Positions 13,397 to 24,627 of a DNA stretch of 64,000 nt are shown piece by piece. Source of the stretch: Coniella vitis (Eukaryota > Ascomycota > Sordariomycetes > Diaporthales > Schizoparmaceae). Position 1 is the stretch's first letter; the number at the start of each line of letters is the position of its first letter. The stretch is from contig WUJK01000010.1 of assembly GCA_011317545.1 (NCBI GenBank), forward strand, positions 1,736,001-1,800,000. The letters are read 5' to 3'. The notes below the pieces were generated by a model that searched no databases, was not told where the DNA came from, and saw nothing but the letters and a program-made list of their open reading frames with translations. Made by a program: the position numbers and the translations under genes.

Positions 13397-15385
13397 TCAG
13401 AAATATAGAACCCACGGTATAGCCCACGTCTCCAACGCATGCCCGTTCACCACTACATTGTACGGAATATTGTTGTACAACTGGCTCGCATTAAACACGT
13501 CCGTGTTGCCGCTCGCTGCTTTGGCGGCCGCCAGCTGGATTGTCAACGTCGCTTCGCCATCAACACCCACGCCCGCAAGATCGGCCTCGGCGAGATCAAA
13601 GCTAATCGTCCAGTTATTGATATTCCCGTCTCCTTCGACCTGTACAGGCCGCAGTGCGTTCGCATACCCGCCAAATACAGACCAGTGGATATAATTGAAA
13701 TCCGTCGCTTCATCCGACTCGCCCACGTGGAAGTGGACGCCGTCGGGAAAATCATCAAGATAGTCGTACGCGGCCCAGTAGATGCGGTATTGTGGGGGGT
13801 GCAAGGGATGGTTCGGGTCGGGGTGGTCCCCATGGAGCCATTCGCCGCCAGATTTGTCTCTGTGCGCATTCATACATTGTGCGTCAGTTTGGGGTGGCAA
13901 ACCCTCCAAGGGAAACCAGGTTGAAAGGGGGTTTGGAGATGCTGGTGCATGGATTACTCACGGCGTGCCGATTCTCCAAAGTTCTCGCCCAGCAGACTCG
14001 GCCACCCACGTCACAAAAGCGCTGTTCGTGGTACCCTGCGCAGCAACTTGAATGCCATCCTCAACATAATCCCCAAAAATGCCATCCGCAAACACAGTCA
14101 GGCGGTACGTGCCCGCCTTGACCCGGTCAATCTGCACCTCACCCGTCGCGGTATCGATATCCGCCCAGTACTGGTAGGCACTCGTGTTGTGGCTATTGTC
14201 CTGGAAATCGTACCCGCTGGCGGACAACACAGCAATGGGTCTTGTGGCACCATCGGGCAGCTGGATTGTCGCCTTCCACGAGCCCCTTCCAGATGTCGGA
14301 ACATAATTCGGCACCAAGTGCGCAATGTCGTCGTAAAAAGCTGCATTCCACGCTGGGTGCGCAAAGGCCTCAGCCTCGTCCCGCAGCTCAGCCCAGGACG
14401 TGCCGCTGTCGCCGCGGTTGAAGTGGTAATAAGACGGTCCAAAGGTACGGTCGAAGCCGCTCGTCATGTTGGGCGCTTGGTCGCCGTGGTGGTTCGAGAT
14501 GATGTAATTGTACACAATGCCATCCACGACAAGATCTGACCAGGTTGGTCCGCCAAAATACGTGTCCTTGGTATTCATGACGAGCCACGAGCCAAATGTC
14601 GCATTGTCTGCGGACAGAGTCCCGTCAGCGTACATGCCGTGCACCGTTTGGTCCCGATAGACAGCCGAGAACGTGTATTTGGTAAAGTAGTCGGAAAAGC
14701 TCTGCGTGTACGGGTCATCCGTGCGGTTGCCAATGTACCATGTGGCATCCTGTACCGTGGCCGCGTCCGTGAGGTCGCCTGCTGCTGGGTCCGGCCTGGG
14801 CAAGGGAGCGTAGAGGTCCGCGTCAGCGACGAGATGCGTCCATATGGACGCGTCGGCATCTGGGCGAAAAAGCGTGCGGAATTCCTGAAAGACACCTGCC
14901 GAGGGCGCCGTTTCGTTGTAGTAGTACATGCGGCTGAACATGTGCAAGCCTGTTTCGCCGTCGCGCAGGAACCAGTATTGTTGGAGCACGATGCCCGTGG
15001 GATCGTAGACCTGGCTCATGGAGATGCCGCCGTACGAGACGTTGGACGAGTCAACGCCCTGATACAGCGTGTAAGTGGCATTGTCGGCGCCGGGAGTGTA
15101 CGAGCCTTCAGGGGTGCAGTAGCAGTCGAGATAGGGTCCCACACCGCTGACGCCGTTTCCTGTCGCGCCGCCAGGGGTGACAACGCTGGTGAGTTGGGTG
15201 CCGAGCAGGTCCTGGCCGTCGAGAGTGAGCAGGCTCACGGCTCCAGAGGAGGTGTTGACGGCCGCTGTCAGCCTGTCATTGGCAATAAGGAGGTAGGCGT
15301 CGGTCTGGTTGGCTGTAAGGGTGCCGTGAACGGCCGCCGCCAAGGGCAAAAGAGTCGCTGCTCGCTCGAGATGAGAGAAACGCAT
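13397..15385 (-). CDS. rglB: secreted rhamnogalacturonan lyase, polysaccharide lyase family 4 (RglB type)
   Basis: Extracellular enzyme that cleaves the rhamnogalacturonan I backbone of pectin by beta-elimination. Two exons, 15385-13962 and 13859-13397, joined across a 102-bp intron (GTGAGT...CACAG), give 628 residues, near the usual length of the RglB branch. The chosen ATG at 15385 starts a signal peptide (MRFSHLERAATLLPLAAAVHG); an upstream in-frame ATG at 15448 would bury it. Family hallmarks are VGPYLDCYCTPEGSYTPG, YGGISMSQVYDPTG, QQYWFLRDGETGLHMFSR, NYIISNHHGDQAPN and, across the splice, LWRIGTPDKSGGEWLHG, followed by the C-terminal carbohydrate-binding-like beta domain that ends in NVVVNGHALETWAIP. 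Many N-x-S/T sites fit secretion. It implies contact with plant cell-wall material. Assignment to RglB rather than RglA is from remembered sequence and length. Confidence 0.93.
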
Positions 15386-17122
15386 CGTCAAGGTGCCTGG
15401 CGAGTCGCTGATAGCTTGTTCAAGTGCTGTCTCAGCCCCCAGCGGCACAAGAACAGAAGGCGAAGACCGACGTCCCGCTGTGATTTCCTCGATGGCATCA
15501 TACTGGTGGCTCCCTTATCTACCACCCGCATAGCCAAGGCCGGTCAGAGCATAGTCGTGCCTTTCTGACCCGACAGCCGAGCGACCGTGGGCGGGCAAAC
15601 AGGCTGAACGAACAAGTCTGAGGTAAAAGGGGGGAAGCCGTGTAGTTTCTCAAAAGAATGGCACAACCAAGAGAAAATCACGGAGGCCAACGGCGTGGTG
15701 GTGGAGAGAAGAGAAATGCGGGGGGATGGGCCGACAGTCTGGGGCTCGCAGATGGCACTGCGGGGACAACCTGGGGAAAGAGCCTCCTCCCCCACCCCCT
15801 CCTATCGTGCTTGCCAGCTACAGTAGGATTGCCGTGGAGTTCCAGGGCCCGATTCGGGGGATTGATGGCCGGGCCTGTTGTTGGATAGAGACGGGGATAG
15901 AAGGGGCAGCAACCCGACAGTGCAGGGCAAGGCAGAGCAAGCAGGCACTCCTCTGGTTTGATGAACGAGGCCTTCTCCGCCATCACCATCATGCTGCAGC
16001 GCTTGTACCATCCCAATTCCTTGGAGCTGACGACCCCTTCCAGCTGATTGATGATATGCCGTCGTCTCGCCGAGCATATCTTCCCAGCCAACGCAGCAGA
16101 AAACCACAAAATATTGATTTCAACGTCCACGATCACGGTTCACCTTGTCCCCTCTGCCAGAACAAGAAAGCTCAACAAGAAAAATATAGGCTAGAATTTT
16201 AATGCGTCTATCGTTACCTCGTACATCCATCATTTTGAAGTAAGAGAAGAAAGGCAAAGAAGAAGAAAACACAGCCAGTTCAGAGAATCAATCAGTCAGT
16301 CAGTCAAGTCAGCAATTCACCCCCGGCCGTTGTTCAGGCGCAGAAAAGGAATAAATCACCCAAGTGCTCTCAGTAGAAAACTCCAACCTCTGTGGTCCGT
16401 GATAGGACGCAAAACACCCTCTCTCTCTCACGCACTCTCTCTTGCCTCAGAACAGTGTGTCCTCTCACGCCCGAGAACCATGAAGAGAGGCAATTCAGAG
16501 AAATAAAAAAGAAAGAAAAAAAGCGAAACAAGAATCAATGAACCCAACGCCTAGCTCCTGCATATGCACAATCGCACACAAGATGGAATGCAGCATCTCA
16601 CTTGTCGCCCCTGCAGCAGATTGTGGTTGCTGACCTTGTCGCACTGCATTGGCTGACTGCCGTCAACAGCTCATGCTTTTCGATGGTCCGTCCACGTCCG
16701 CTATGCTCCGAAACACCCTGCTTGCAAAATAATCTTGCTCGGAGCGCTTCCGATTCCTTTTTTGCAAGCATTGTACCCCATAGAAATTTCCTCCACGGTA
16801 GCCAATTCCCCCAACCCGCCGTGTCGGTTGTCGCGGCTGGAGTTGTTGATTTGATCTTTGGTGCCCGAGCGCCACCTCGGCCAATTGCGCCAGCCCACAT
16901 GCTTGTTGTGCTGTAACACCACCACCAGTAATTCAAGTCGCGCATCTTCAACGTCTGCGGCGGCCTGCTGCCCTACATGGCGCTGCATTGCAGATTAGGT
17001 GTGTTGCACAACTCCTTCTTTTCACAATGCCACATTGCATCACAGAACGACTGCTGCTGCTGCTGCTGCTGTTGTTGTTGATTGTGTAGCTGCTGTGGCC
17101 CCCGAAACTCCACTTCCGAATC
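15386..17122. other. intergenic region
   Basis: No supported gene. Open frames on either strand (for example 15678-16136 minus, 16598-16951 minus) lack recognisable features. The 16270-16560 part is rich in CAGT and CT repeats, and a (CTG)n/(TTG)n run lies at 17050-17083. The first few hundred bases above 15385 should hold the lyase promoter. Confidence 0.5.
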
Positions 17123-17779
17123 CTACGTTTTGACGTGAGCGTCTCCGGGGTATTTTGGCGGTGATCCTTTGCCCGAGACGCGGTCGGAATCCGCCAGCTC
17201 GGCCCCATTTCCAAATGGGTTCTGTGCCTCCATCAGTTCCTGTGCAGACAGTCGGTGCTGCTTCACATTTGGAACACCTAAATTGTCGTCGCGTCTGCCG
17301 CCCTTCTTAACGGCGGGCGCGTCATCGAGACCGTAGTCGGACAGCTCGTGTGGATCGTTGGCGAATTCGTTCTTGTCGCGTGCTTGGCCGCGGCGGTGGA
17401 GGACGTAGAGAACACCGAGTACGATGAAAAAGAGGACGACTCTGTGGGATGTGTGTCCGGGGTTAGTTTTCGTGTGCTTGCAGGGGCAAGACCTGGACTA
17501 GGCGTGTCTCGATAACAACAAACAGAGGTGCAAGACGTACCCAACCGCAATGAGAATACCCAGAATCACCCCCGACGAGGCAGCCGGCTTCTCACAGGTA
17601 TCAAGAGCACTTGTCGACACGCAGCGGGGATGCAGGACGAGCGAGCGGGCGAGGTTTGCGCCGCGCTTGAACAGGCCATCGGAGCCAGCGGCGGGGTGTG
17701 TGGTTGTGTCGCGCGCCGTCTCGAGGGCTGCGCGTATTGCAGCTGCCGGTCGGAGATGGCGAGCGTGTGTCCTCTCCAT
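17123..17779 (-). CDS. fungal single-pass membrane protein, function unknown
   Basis: Two exons, 17779-17541 and 17441-17123, joined by a 99-bp intron (GTACGT...CACAG), give 185 residues in one consistent frame. The N-terminal half is Ala/Arg-rich and carries TSALDTCEKP; then one membrane helix spans the splice junction (SGVILGILIAVG joined to VVLFFIVLGVLYVL), followed by the basic stop-transfer HRRGQARDKNE and an acidic DPHELSDYGLDD. This arrangement (Cys-Glu-Lys-Pro, helix, LHRR, then an aspartate-rich D-[YF]-G element) resembles small conserved ascomycete membrane proteins I have seen annotated only as hypothetical. The cytosolic tail ends with a SPPKYPGDAHV segment. No enzyme motif is visible. 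The start at 17779 was preferred over 17812, but the N terminus is uncertain; an extra 5' exon cannot be excluded. Confidence 0.7.
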
Positions 17780-20700
17780 CTTGGCCCTCTTGCTTGTTTG
17801 TTTCTGTCTCACTGGCTACCAAGCCTGGTGTTTTCGTTCTTCTTGCGGTCCACTTTTTGGGAGTCGTGGGATTGTAGTGTCGCTCAATCGAATTGCCAAG
17901 CACGTCAAGTGATGTCGTCGGGATGGAGGGCAAGCGATTGTGTCGGACACCAGAAAGGCAAGGGCGTCTAGCGAGCGACGATGATAGTGACAGCGGCAGC
18001 GATAACGGCGAAACGGGCGTGGGTCAGACGGTTGGGATGATCGAGACGTAGAGGTTGTCAAAAGATGCCTGGCGAAAGGATAGTGGTGGTTGCTGCATCA
18101 AAATCAGAGAGGCCTAGGATGGGTGGTTCCAAAGGCGTGAAGCGTAGAAAGTGGGAAAATGGAAAGGCTGGGTTGGGCTGGTCGGATTGTTGGCTTTTGT
18201 TGGATGAGGCCAATGATGCAATTACTGCGCTCCAGCAGGGCAGAAAAGCAACAAGTCGGACCAATTAACAAAAAAAAAAAAAAAAAAAGACGAGCCTGGC
18301 CACGAGCGATGCAGGGCACTGAATGAATACTCTAGTTTGAGTCGGCAGCACGGCCCAGCCGCTTGAGGTCTGTGCAACTTTGGCTTTGGGCAGGAAAAAG
18401 GGGGGCCGCCGCTTGCGGAAACTGACTGAGTTGACTGAGTGATGATGAGCCGCGATTCTCTGAAAATGGCAGAATGGCAGAATGGCAGCATTGGCAAAAG
18501 GGCATCTACAAAGGGGGCGGCACGCGGAGTATCAGAAACACTCAAAAGAACAGGCACAAACTCGAGGAATGTCGTCTGCGCGGCACAGTTGGCGCCAGGG
18601 GCAGCAGCGGTGGCTTGCAGGATAAAGTATGGAATACAGGGCAGAAGAGGGCCTGACAAGGCTTGAAGGCTCGCCAAGTACCGCGCCTGTACCCGGGCTC
18701 ACCAGGGCGGCTGGGCGGTTCCAGGCGGTGGTCCCAGGTGCCCTCTGGGTATCTGTCAGAGAATTGGAGGGTTGTCCCCCAAGGTCTCAGGGGCTTGCCC
18801 TCTACAGTACATAGTACAAGCATGCCAAGTCGGCACCCAAGTGGCTGCCCCCCCCTGCCGCCTGGAACCCATCCCATGCCGAGGGCCCCGATTGATCCCC
18901 AGGCACACGCTTGTTCCTATTGGCCGAGCCACGGCAGCAGCGATGGTTTGGGAAGGAGGCGCCAAAATTGGAGGAGTAGCGCTTTTTCAGAAGTGCTGAC
19001 AAGGGCAGCAGGTGGACGTCTCGTCGTCTCTCGCAGACTGTCACTCACTCCCTCCTGATGTGGCAGCGCGCTGTCAGCATGTGAGGAGGGCTGAGCAGGC
19101 CATCGCACATGGCATTCGAGATCCAGTGCAGTCTATTTTGCATCGTACTTACTGCGTACTCGGCCCTTGGGAGGCGATGTTCAGCGGTCGTGGTGGTGCC
19201 AAAACGAACCCGTCACGAGGCCATACGATGAAACACCGAGCGAGGGACAAATGGGGATACGTACAGGTTGCAAGGTACTGTCATTACTGTTGTTATTATT
19301 AGTATCGAAACGTCAGCCAATCGCAGCTGGCCTCCCCATTGCTCGTTTGCCTTGCACAGCACACGGTGAGACGCTTTGCCGGCAGTCCGTCGGTTGGAAC
19401 GGCCGCACAAGCACAAGCGTGACGAGGGACTGAGGCGCAGTCGAACAGCAAGTAATACATAAACTTTCCAGTCTCGTCAGCGCCACAAGACCAGCTTATA
19501 AGCTTTGCAGTCCAATAAGTCGCGTGGCGGAGGGTGCTTGCGGTGGGTCGGGGCAATGTTTCCCGACTATACATAGTACACTTTATTGCAAACTGGAGCA
19601 CACCTCGTGACTGACAACTGCTGTGCAAGGTGAGTTGGAAGCAATTACCACTCCAAGCTAGCTAGAAGTAGGTCCCGCTGGTTCTGTGGCGCAAGCCTGG
19701 AACGCCAATAGCGCTGGCTTCACAGCCACTTACTTGCTAACACTGAGTATCAGTATCCGCTTTCCTCCACTGTGGACTGTTATTGTTTCCTTTGTTTCTC
19801 TCCTTGGTGACATGGTTTCCTCTCTCTTCCATTGGATCCTCTTTGCGCTCATCAACATCTGTGTTAACGCAGTGCATTGCAGTGCGAAGTGGTACCGTCA
19901 AATTGCCCCAACCCGCCCAGCAATATAAGCTCCTCGGCCAGATTGCTCATGCTCACTCGGCATTCTCATGTGGATAGAATAATATCAACTGAACTTAATC
20001 ACCGTTGGTATAGGCCCGAACTTCGCCTATCTAATGGAGACGGAAGGAACCTCTTTCGTCGGAAGCACGCACATATTATTGATTATTCGTGTCTGAGCAA
20101 CGGGGCAGCCTTCTTGACAATGAACCATTTTCAGGCCCGGTGCTAACATCAAGGAAGCAAGTTGCAACCATCCAGTGGATACGGAGTATGCTTGTGGTCA
20201 AGGAAGTAAACCCCCAAAAGAAGATGATGAACAGGAGGGAACAAATTACAGGTAGCAGATGAGCGTGGATGTTTGACAGTGCAAGCATGAGGTCCTACGT
20301 TGTTTTTGGAAAAAGTCGAGGCAAGCCATTCAATCTCGTGATACGGCCCAGTCACACCACCTGCTCGCTTCCCGTTCATTCAGAACAAACGTATAGTTTC
20401 CTGTCCCCATCGACGCTCGTATGTAGCACCACTGCAGTATCTGTACGCCCCAAGCATCTCCCCAACGTCGAATCACAAAAGGAGGCAAACAAGACCGTTT
20501 GAGGGAAGGGGAGCCGGCCAGACAGCGCAAGATGTTTGCACGGAGCCCCTTTTGCAAACACACATCCACCTGTACGACAAAAACGACCCAAGCGCCAACA
20601 CTTGGCAACCAAGACGTCAGAGTTCCATAACGATAAAAACCCTACAGGTCTCTTCATCCCATCTCCCAGCGGTCCATCGTGTCCAGTATCCGAGCGTTGG

Positions 20701-21287
20701 GCTCCTCGATCGAACGTCAGGCTCCCATTGTTTGCGTGGTACCAACACCGCCCGGATTCCTGCGAGGGTGTGGGTGTAGGGGTGGAAAAAGCGGCGGGTG
20801 AACAAGTTCCAAGAACTCTGCCAAGCTGCTGTCTCGTTGTGTGTTGCGGTCCTGTGTCCACTGGCGGCTCGAGTATGTTCGATGCAAGGAGGAAGGTCTG
20901 TCCATGGTGAAGGTGCTTGGCGTGGTTGGGGGTGGTCGTGCAACAGTCGTGGGATGGGAGACGGAAGATGACATATAAATAATGACCAGAACAGTTGCCC
21001 ATGGAGCTGATGTTCGTTCGTAGTGATCCGTTCTGATTTTCATCCTCGCGCAAGTCTCCCTCTGCCCAGGGCTTTTACCTTCGAACTTTAGACTCCTCCA
21101 TCGTGGAGCAGCGTCAGAGTGGATTGCAATACCTTGTTTGCTGTGTTATCTTTGCGAAGCCGCTTGTCAAGAGCAGGAGGGTGTATGCAACAAGTCTCTA
21201 TCGTTAACACTCAATAAACAAATACCTTTCCTATAGGACAACGGCCTACCCACACACACACACACACACAAAACAACCACAGACATC
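17780..21287. other. intergenic region, 3.5 kb
   Basis: No convincing gene. The longest frame (20376-21053 minus, 225 codons) has no domain, no consistent hydrophobic pattern and irregular composition. There is an A18 tract at about 18269-18287, TACATAGT copies at 18808 and 19570, and a (CA)n run at 21248-21270 immediately before the next start codon. Confidence 0.5.
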
Positions 21288-21465
21288 ATGACAAGAGCAT
21301 ACAATGATAACGGCCTTCTTTGGTACCCACTACACGCCGAACTCGACCCTGACAAAACCCTTTTTGAAGAACTCGAGCGTCGAGACCGCGAGATTCACCG
21401 GCTGGAACAAGAGCGTGGCCACTGGAAGAAACTCTACCACGAAGCCAAAGATGCCTGTGAGCAGC

Positions 21466-21509
<44 letters not shown>

Positions 21510-22133
21510 AAACATCATCATCATCATCATCGCCACCACCACCCCAAATCCAAGAGATCCTCTCCACCATCGTCACAGACTCCAATCCACCGCCACTGCC
21601 ATGGGCAGCAAGAGCAGCGAGCCGACATGGCAGAGCCGCGTCGTCGCCATCATCGGGAGGAATACACGCGACATCCTCCTCCTTTCTTGGTGCCAGAGGA
21701 TTCCTCCGGGGCGGATATGCAGGGACCTCGCCTTTCCATCATAGAGCTCAACGAGTTTTCTGGCGGGGCAGAGGGCGAGGATGGGTATGTTCTCGGTGGC
21801 GGCGATGAGAGTGATGATGACCTGGAAAAGTGCAGCACAGCGGGGAACTGGGGCTCGGACTGCAGTGCGAGCCTGTACCGCCCAGACGGGCCACTGGTTC
21901 CCGACAAACTCCAGCCCACTCTCAATCTCAGCGCGGGGCCTTTGACACCGCTGTCGAGGTGGATGAGATCTCGTCGCCGGAGGAGGGAGCGGGGATCCGA
22001 TTCTCGACATGTGCACTTCGCTGATGAAGTTACAGGGCGCCATTGGCAGAGCCCGCGGGCCGAACTGGTGGAATTGGATGTGAGTGGTGCGGATGCTAGG
22101 GATGCAAGTCCGCATGGGTGGTATGTTTGGTGA
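21288..22133 (+). CDS. hypothetical protein with coiled coil, polyglutamine and polyhistidine tracts
   Basis: Single open frame of 281 residues beginning at ACATCATGACA. I do not recognise the family. Residues about 25-60 form a charged amphipathic stretch (ELERRDREIHRLEQERGHW) likely to be a coiled coil, followed by 16 glutamines encoded mostly by CAA and then a histidine run encoded by CAT/CAC. The middle is acidic (GGGDESDDDLEKC). The C-terminal part has an arginine cluster (RSRRRRRERG) and RHVHFADEV, which resembles an RVxF-type protein-phosphatase-1 docking sequence. The CAA repeat is open in all three frames locally, so the repeat itself is not evidence of coding; the good codon structure on both sides is. 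A non-coding reading remains possible. Confidence 0.55.
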
Positions 22134-23445
22134 GGGCAAGGATGTTGTAAATGTTTGTTAATGATGATGATGATGATGATGATGATGGGAGGTTTTTTTT
22201 TTTTTTTTTTTTTTTTTTGAATTCTTTGTTTCTTTTTTCGGTTTCCCTTTTTGCCTCCGCTACCCATCACTGACGTTTTTTCTCCTTTTCTTTGCCTACT
22301 TGCTTTTATGTTATGTTATATCTCCTGACTTGTAAGTGTCTTTTGTTTTCTTGGTTTATTCCTTTCCTTTCCTTTCCTTCTCACGACCGCTTGTGCGCAA
22401 TGAACTGACATGTGCTAGCAGTCAGGTCTGGAGTATGTACTTACAAGAGGTGGATATACTTAGCTATATATGCCTACGATATATACCCGTAGGTATTTAT
22501 GTTGTTGAGAATTGAGCGGGCGACCAGGCGGTTCTACTATCTACTATCCAAATCGTAAACTATCTTATTAGCACTACCAAAAGCAGGTTTCCATGACTGA
22601 TTAACTTGACGGTGGAATCTTGATTCGTAGGCCTAGGATATTACTTTCTTGTTCTCGTGTGAAGCCTCGGTTAGCTGACTGCGGCTTCTCATCAGCCATC
22701 CATTCCTCTGTACAGACTCCCATTCCTCATCCACTCCGTCGGCAAAGGAACGACAAACCTTTGGACTGGCTATTTCTAGCCATGTCAGCAATGCCCAATA
22801 GCACGCACGATCGGGCTTAACACACGCTTGCATGTATCAAAGCAGCCCGACAAGAAATCGCAAAGCTGGCCCAAGAAACCGATCGATCTTGCCCTCTGCA
22901 TTGCACGGGTTTGTATGATGATGATGATAGCCCGCAATTTGGGCTTTACAATTTGTTTCTATTACTGTACTCTTGGTTTCCTCCGCTCGCCAACCATACC
23001 ACCAGTCCGTGGTCCGCTCCCAGCATCGGTGGCTTACGGCGCCGAGGCGGAGGAAAGGTCCGGCCGAGCCAGTCTGGGGGAACTCTCGGGTCGGCTCGAG
23101 CCATCACCGTTGGGCTATACTCGGATGAAAAGAATAATGAATGCTGCACGGAATCGTGAATACCTCGTTGAGGAGGGCTTCTTGGCTATATAAGAGATGG
23201 CCTCTTGGATTGCACCCTCGTTTTCAGCAATCCAGATCCTCCTCCCATTCATAAAACGTTGGGAAAAGACATCAATAACACACCATTCTCGTTTTCAGTG
23301 TACCATTGTAACAAGGCTTATATATATTTCACTTTTTCTTTTCTTGTAATCAAGCCACAACTACAACTCCAACACGATATATCAAGCCGGTCCGAGAATC
23401 ATCCGCTCTCCAATAACCCCCCCCCCCCCCAGACCACAGAAAACA
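22134..23445. other. intergenic region with (ATG)n and T-run
   Basis: Between the Q/H-rich gene and the SDR. Contains (GAT)n at 22161-22187 followed by a T-tract to about 22219, a CCTTT repeat near 22365, and a C13 run just before the SDR start codon (23418-23430). No gene recognised. Confidence 0.5.
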
Positions 23446-24393
23446 ATGGCATCTCCCCCCAAAACCTTCCTCATCACCGGCTGCTCCTCGGGCCTTGGCT
23501 ACGCGCTCGCTCTCGCGGCCCTCAAAGCAGGCCACCAAGTCATCGCCACCTCGCGCAACCCAGCCAGCTCCTCCCCCGCCCAAGTCCGCGAAATCACCCG
23601 CCTCGGCGGCCAGTGGGCGACCCTCGACGTGGCCTCCCCGGAGCTCGCGTCGCAGTTCCACCGCATCGTCACCACTCTCCTGCCCGCCCCCGGCAGACTC
23701 GACGTCCTGGTCAACAACGCCGGCGTCGCCAACGGGGCGGTGGTCGAGCACCTCGACATCGAGTCCGCGCGGGGCATCTTGGAGACCAACTTCTGGGGCC
23801 CCGTGCGTCTGACGCAACTCGCTTTGCCCCTCTTGAAAAAAGCCCAGAGCGGCGCCGGCACCGCCAGGACCAGCATCGTCAATGTTTCCAGCTCCAACGC
23901 GCTGTTCCCTCTGCCACTCACCTCCATCTACTCGGCGTCCAAAGCAGCCGTGGACGCCTTCACTCTTGCCCTGGCGATGGAGGTGGCGCACTTTGGGATC
24001 AAGGTGCTGCTCGTCACGCCAGCGGGCATGCGCACGCCGTTTCTCCAAAAGGGCGGTGCGTCCGCGACGAACGACGACGACGACGACGACAAGACCACCC
24101 AGGCGATGGTGGTTCCCGCGGATTACCTGGGGTCGCCGGTGGAAATGCTGGCCCGGATGGCCCTGGACCCGGGCAACTACGTGATTGATCCGGCCAAAGC
24201 GGCCGAGGCGATTGTGCAGGCGGTGGATGGCACGGGTGCGTTCGACGCGGCGGCGGCGGCGGCAGCTCCGGGCGAGTTTGTGCGGCTGCCGCTGGGTGCC
24301 AGGTCGCTGGATGCGGTGGCGGTGAGGTCGGAGGAGCTGCAGAGGAGTGTGGCGGCGTGGGCTGGGGTTGCCAGGGGAGTGGACCTGGAATGA
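23446..24393 (+). CDS. classical short-chain dehydrogenase/reductase
   Basis: Cytosolic NAD(P)-dependent oxidoreductase of 315 residues in one exon. The Rossmann cofactor motif TGCSSGLG is at residues 11-18, NNAG follows a typical beta-4 strand (LDVLVNNAGV), and the catalytic YSASK gives Tyr162 and Lys166 with the partner Ser in NVSSSNALF. The sequence after the catalytic helix (VTPAGMRTPFL) fits the family, whose substrate loop here contains six consecutive aspartates from a GAC repeat. A second alanine run sits near residue 270. The substrate is unknown; homologues of this shape are often annotated as oxidoreductases related to retinol or 17-beta-hydroxysteroid dehydrogenases. It converges on the rhodopsin-domain gene, only 234 bp apart. 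Confidence 0.93.
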   Translation: MASPPKTFLITGCSSGLGYALALAALKAGHQVIATSRNPASSSPAQVREITRLGGQWATLDVASPELASQFHRIVTTLLPAPGRLDVLVNNAGVANGAVVEHLDIESARGILETNFWGPVRLTQLALPLLKKAQSGAGTARTSIVNVSSSNALFPLPLTSIYSASKAAVDAFTLALAMEVAHFGIKVLLVTPAGMRTPFLQKGGASATNDDDDDDKTTQAMVVPADYLGSPVEMLARMALDPGNYVIDPAKAAEAIVQAVDGTGAFDAAAAAAAPGEFVRLPLGARSLDAVAVRSEELQRSVAAWAGVARGVDLE

Positions 24394-24394
24394 G

Positions 24395-24396
<2 letters not shown>

Positions 24397-24430
<34 letters not shown>
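24397..24430. repeat. (GAC)n trinucleotide microsatellite
   Basis: About eleven ACG/GAC units directly after the SDR stop codon, in the short convergent spacer. Confidence 0.85.
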
Positions 24431-24627
24431 AGAGAAGATTGGTGGTTATATGGTTCCCATCGAGCACGAGTTTGCTTTTCTTGATCAAACTGTGTCTTTG
24501 CGTTTTTAATGAAGCAAAGAAACCATGACGATTGCTGTGAAAATGGAATCATAGTTCTCCAGCAAACCAGAGTCCAGCTCCCCAGATTTTGATGATTGCA
24601 AACGCTCTTTTCTTTTTATATATATAT

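Noticed and set aside
20376..21053. 225-codon frame, minus strand
   Set aside because: No recognisable family and no consistent codon pattern; crosses several short repeats.
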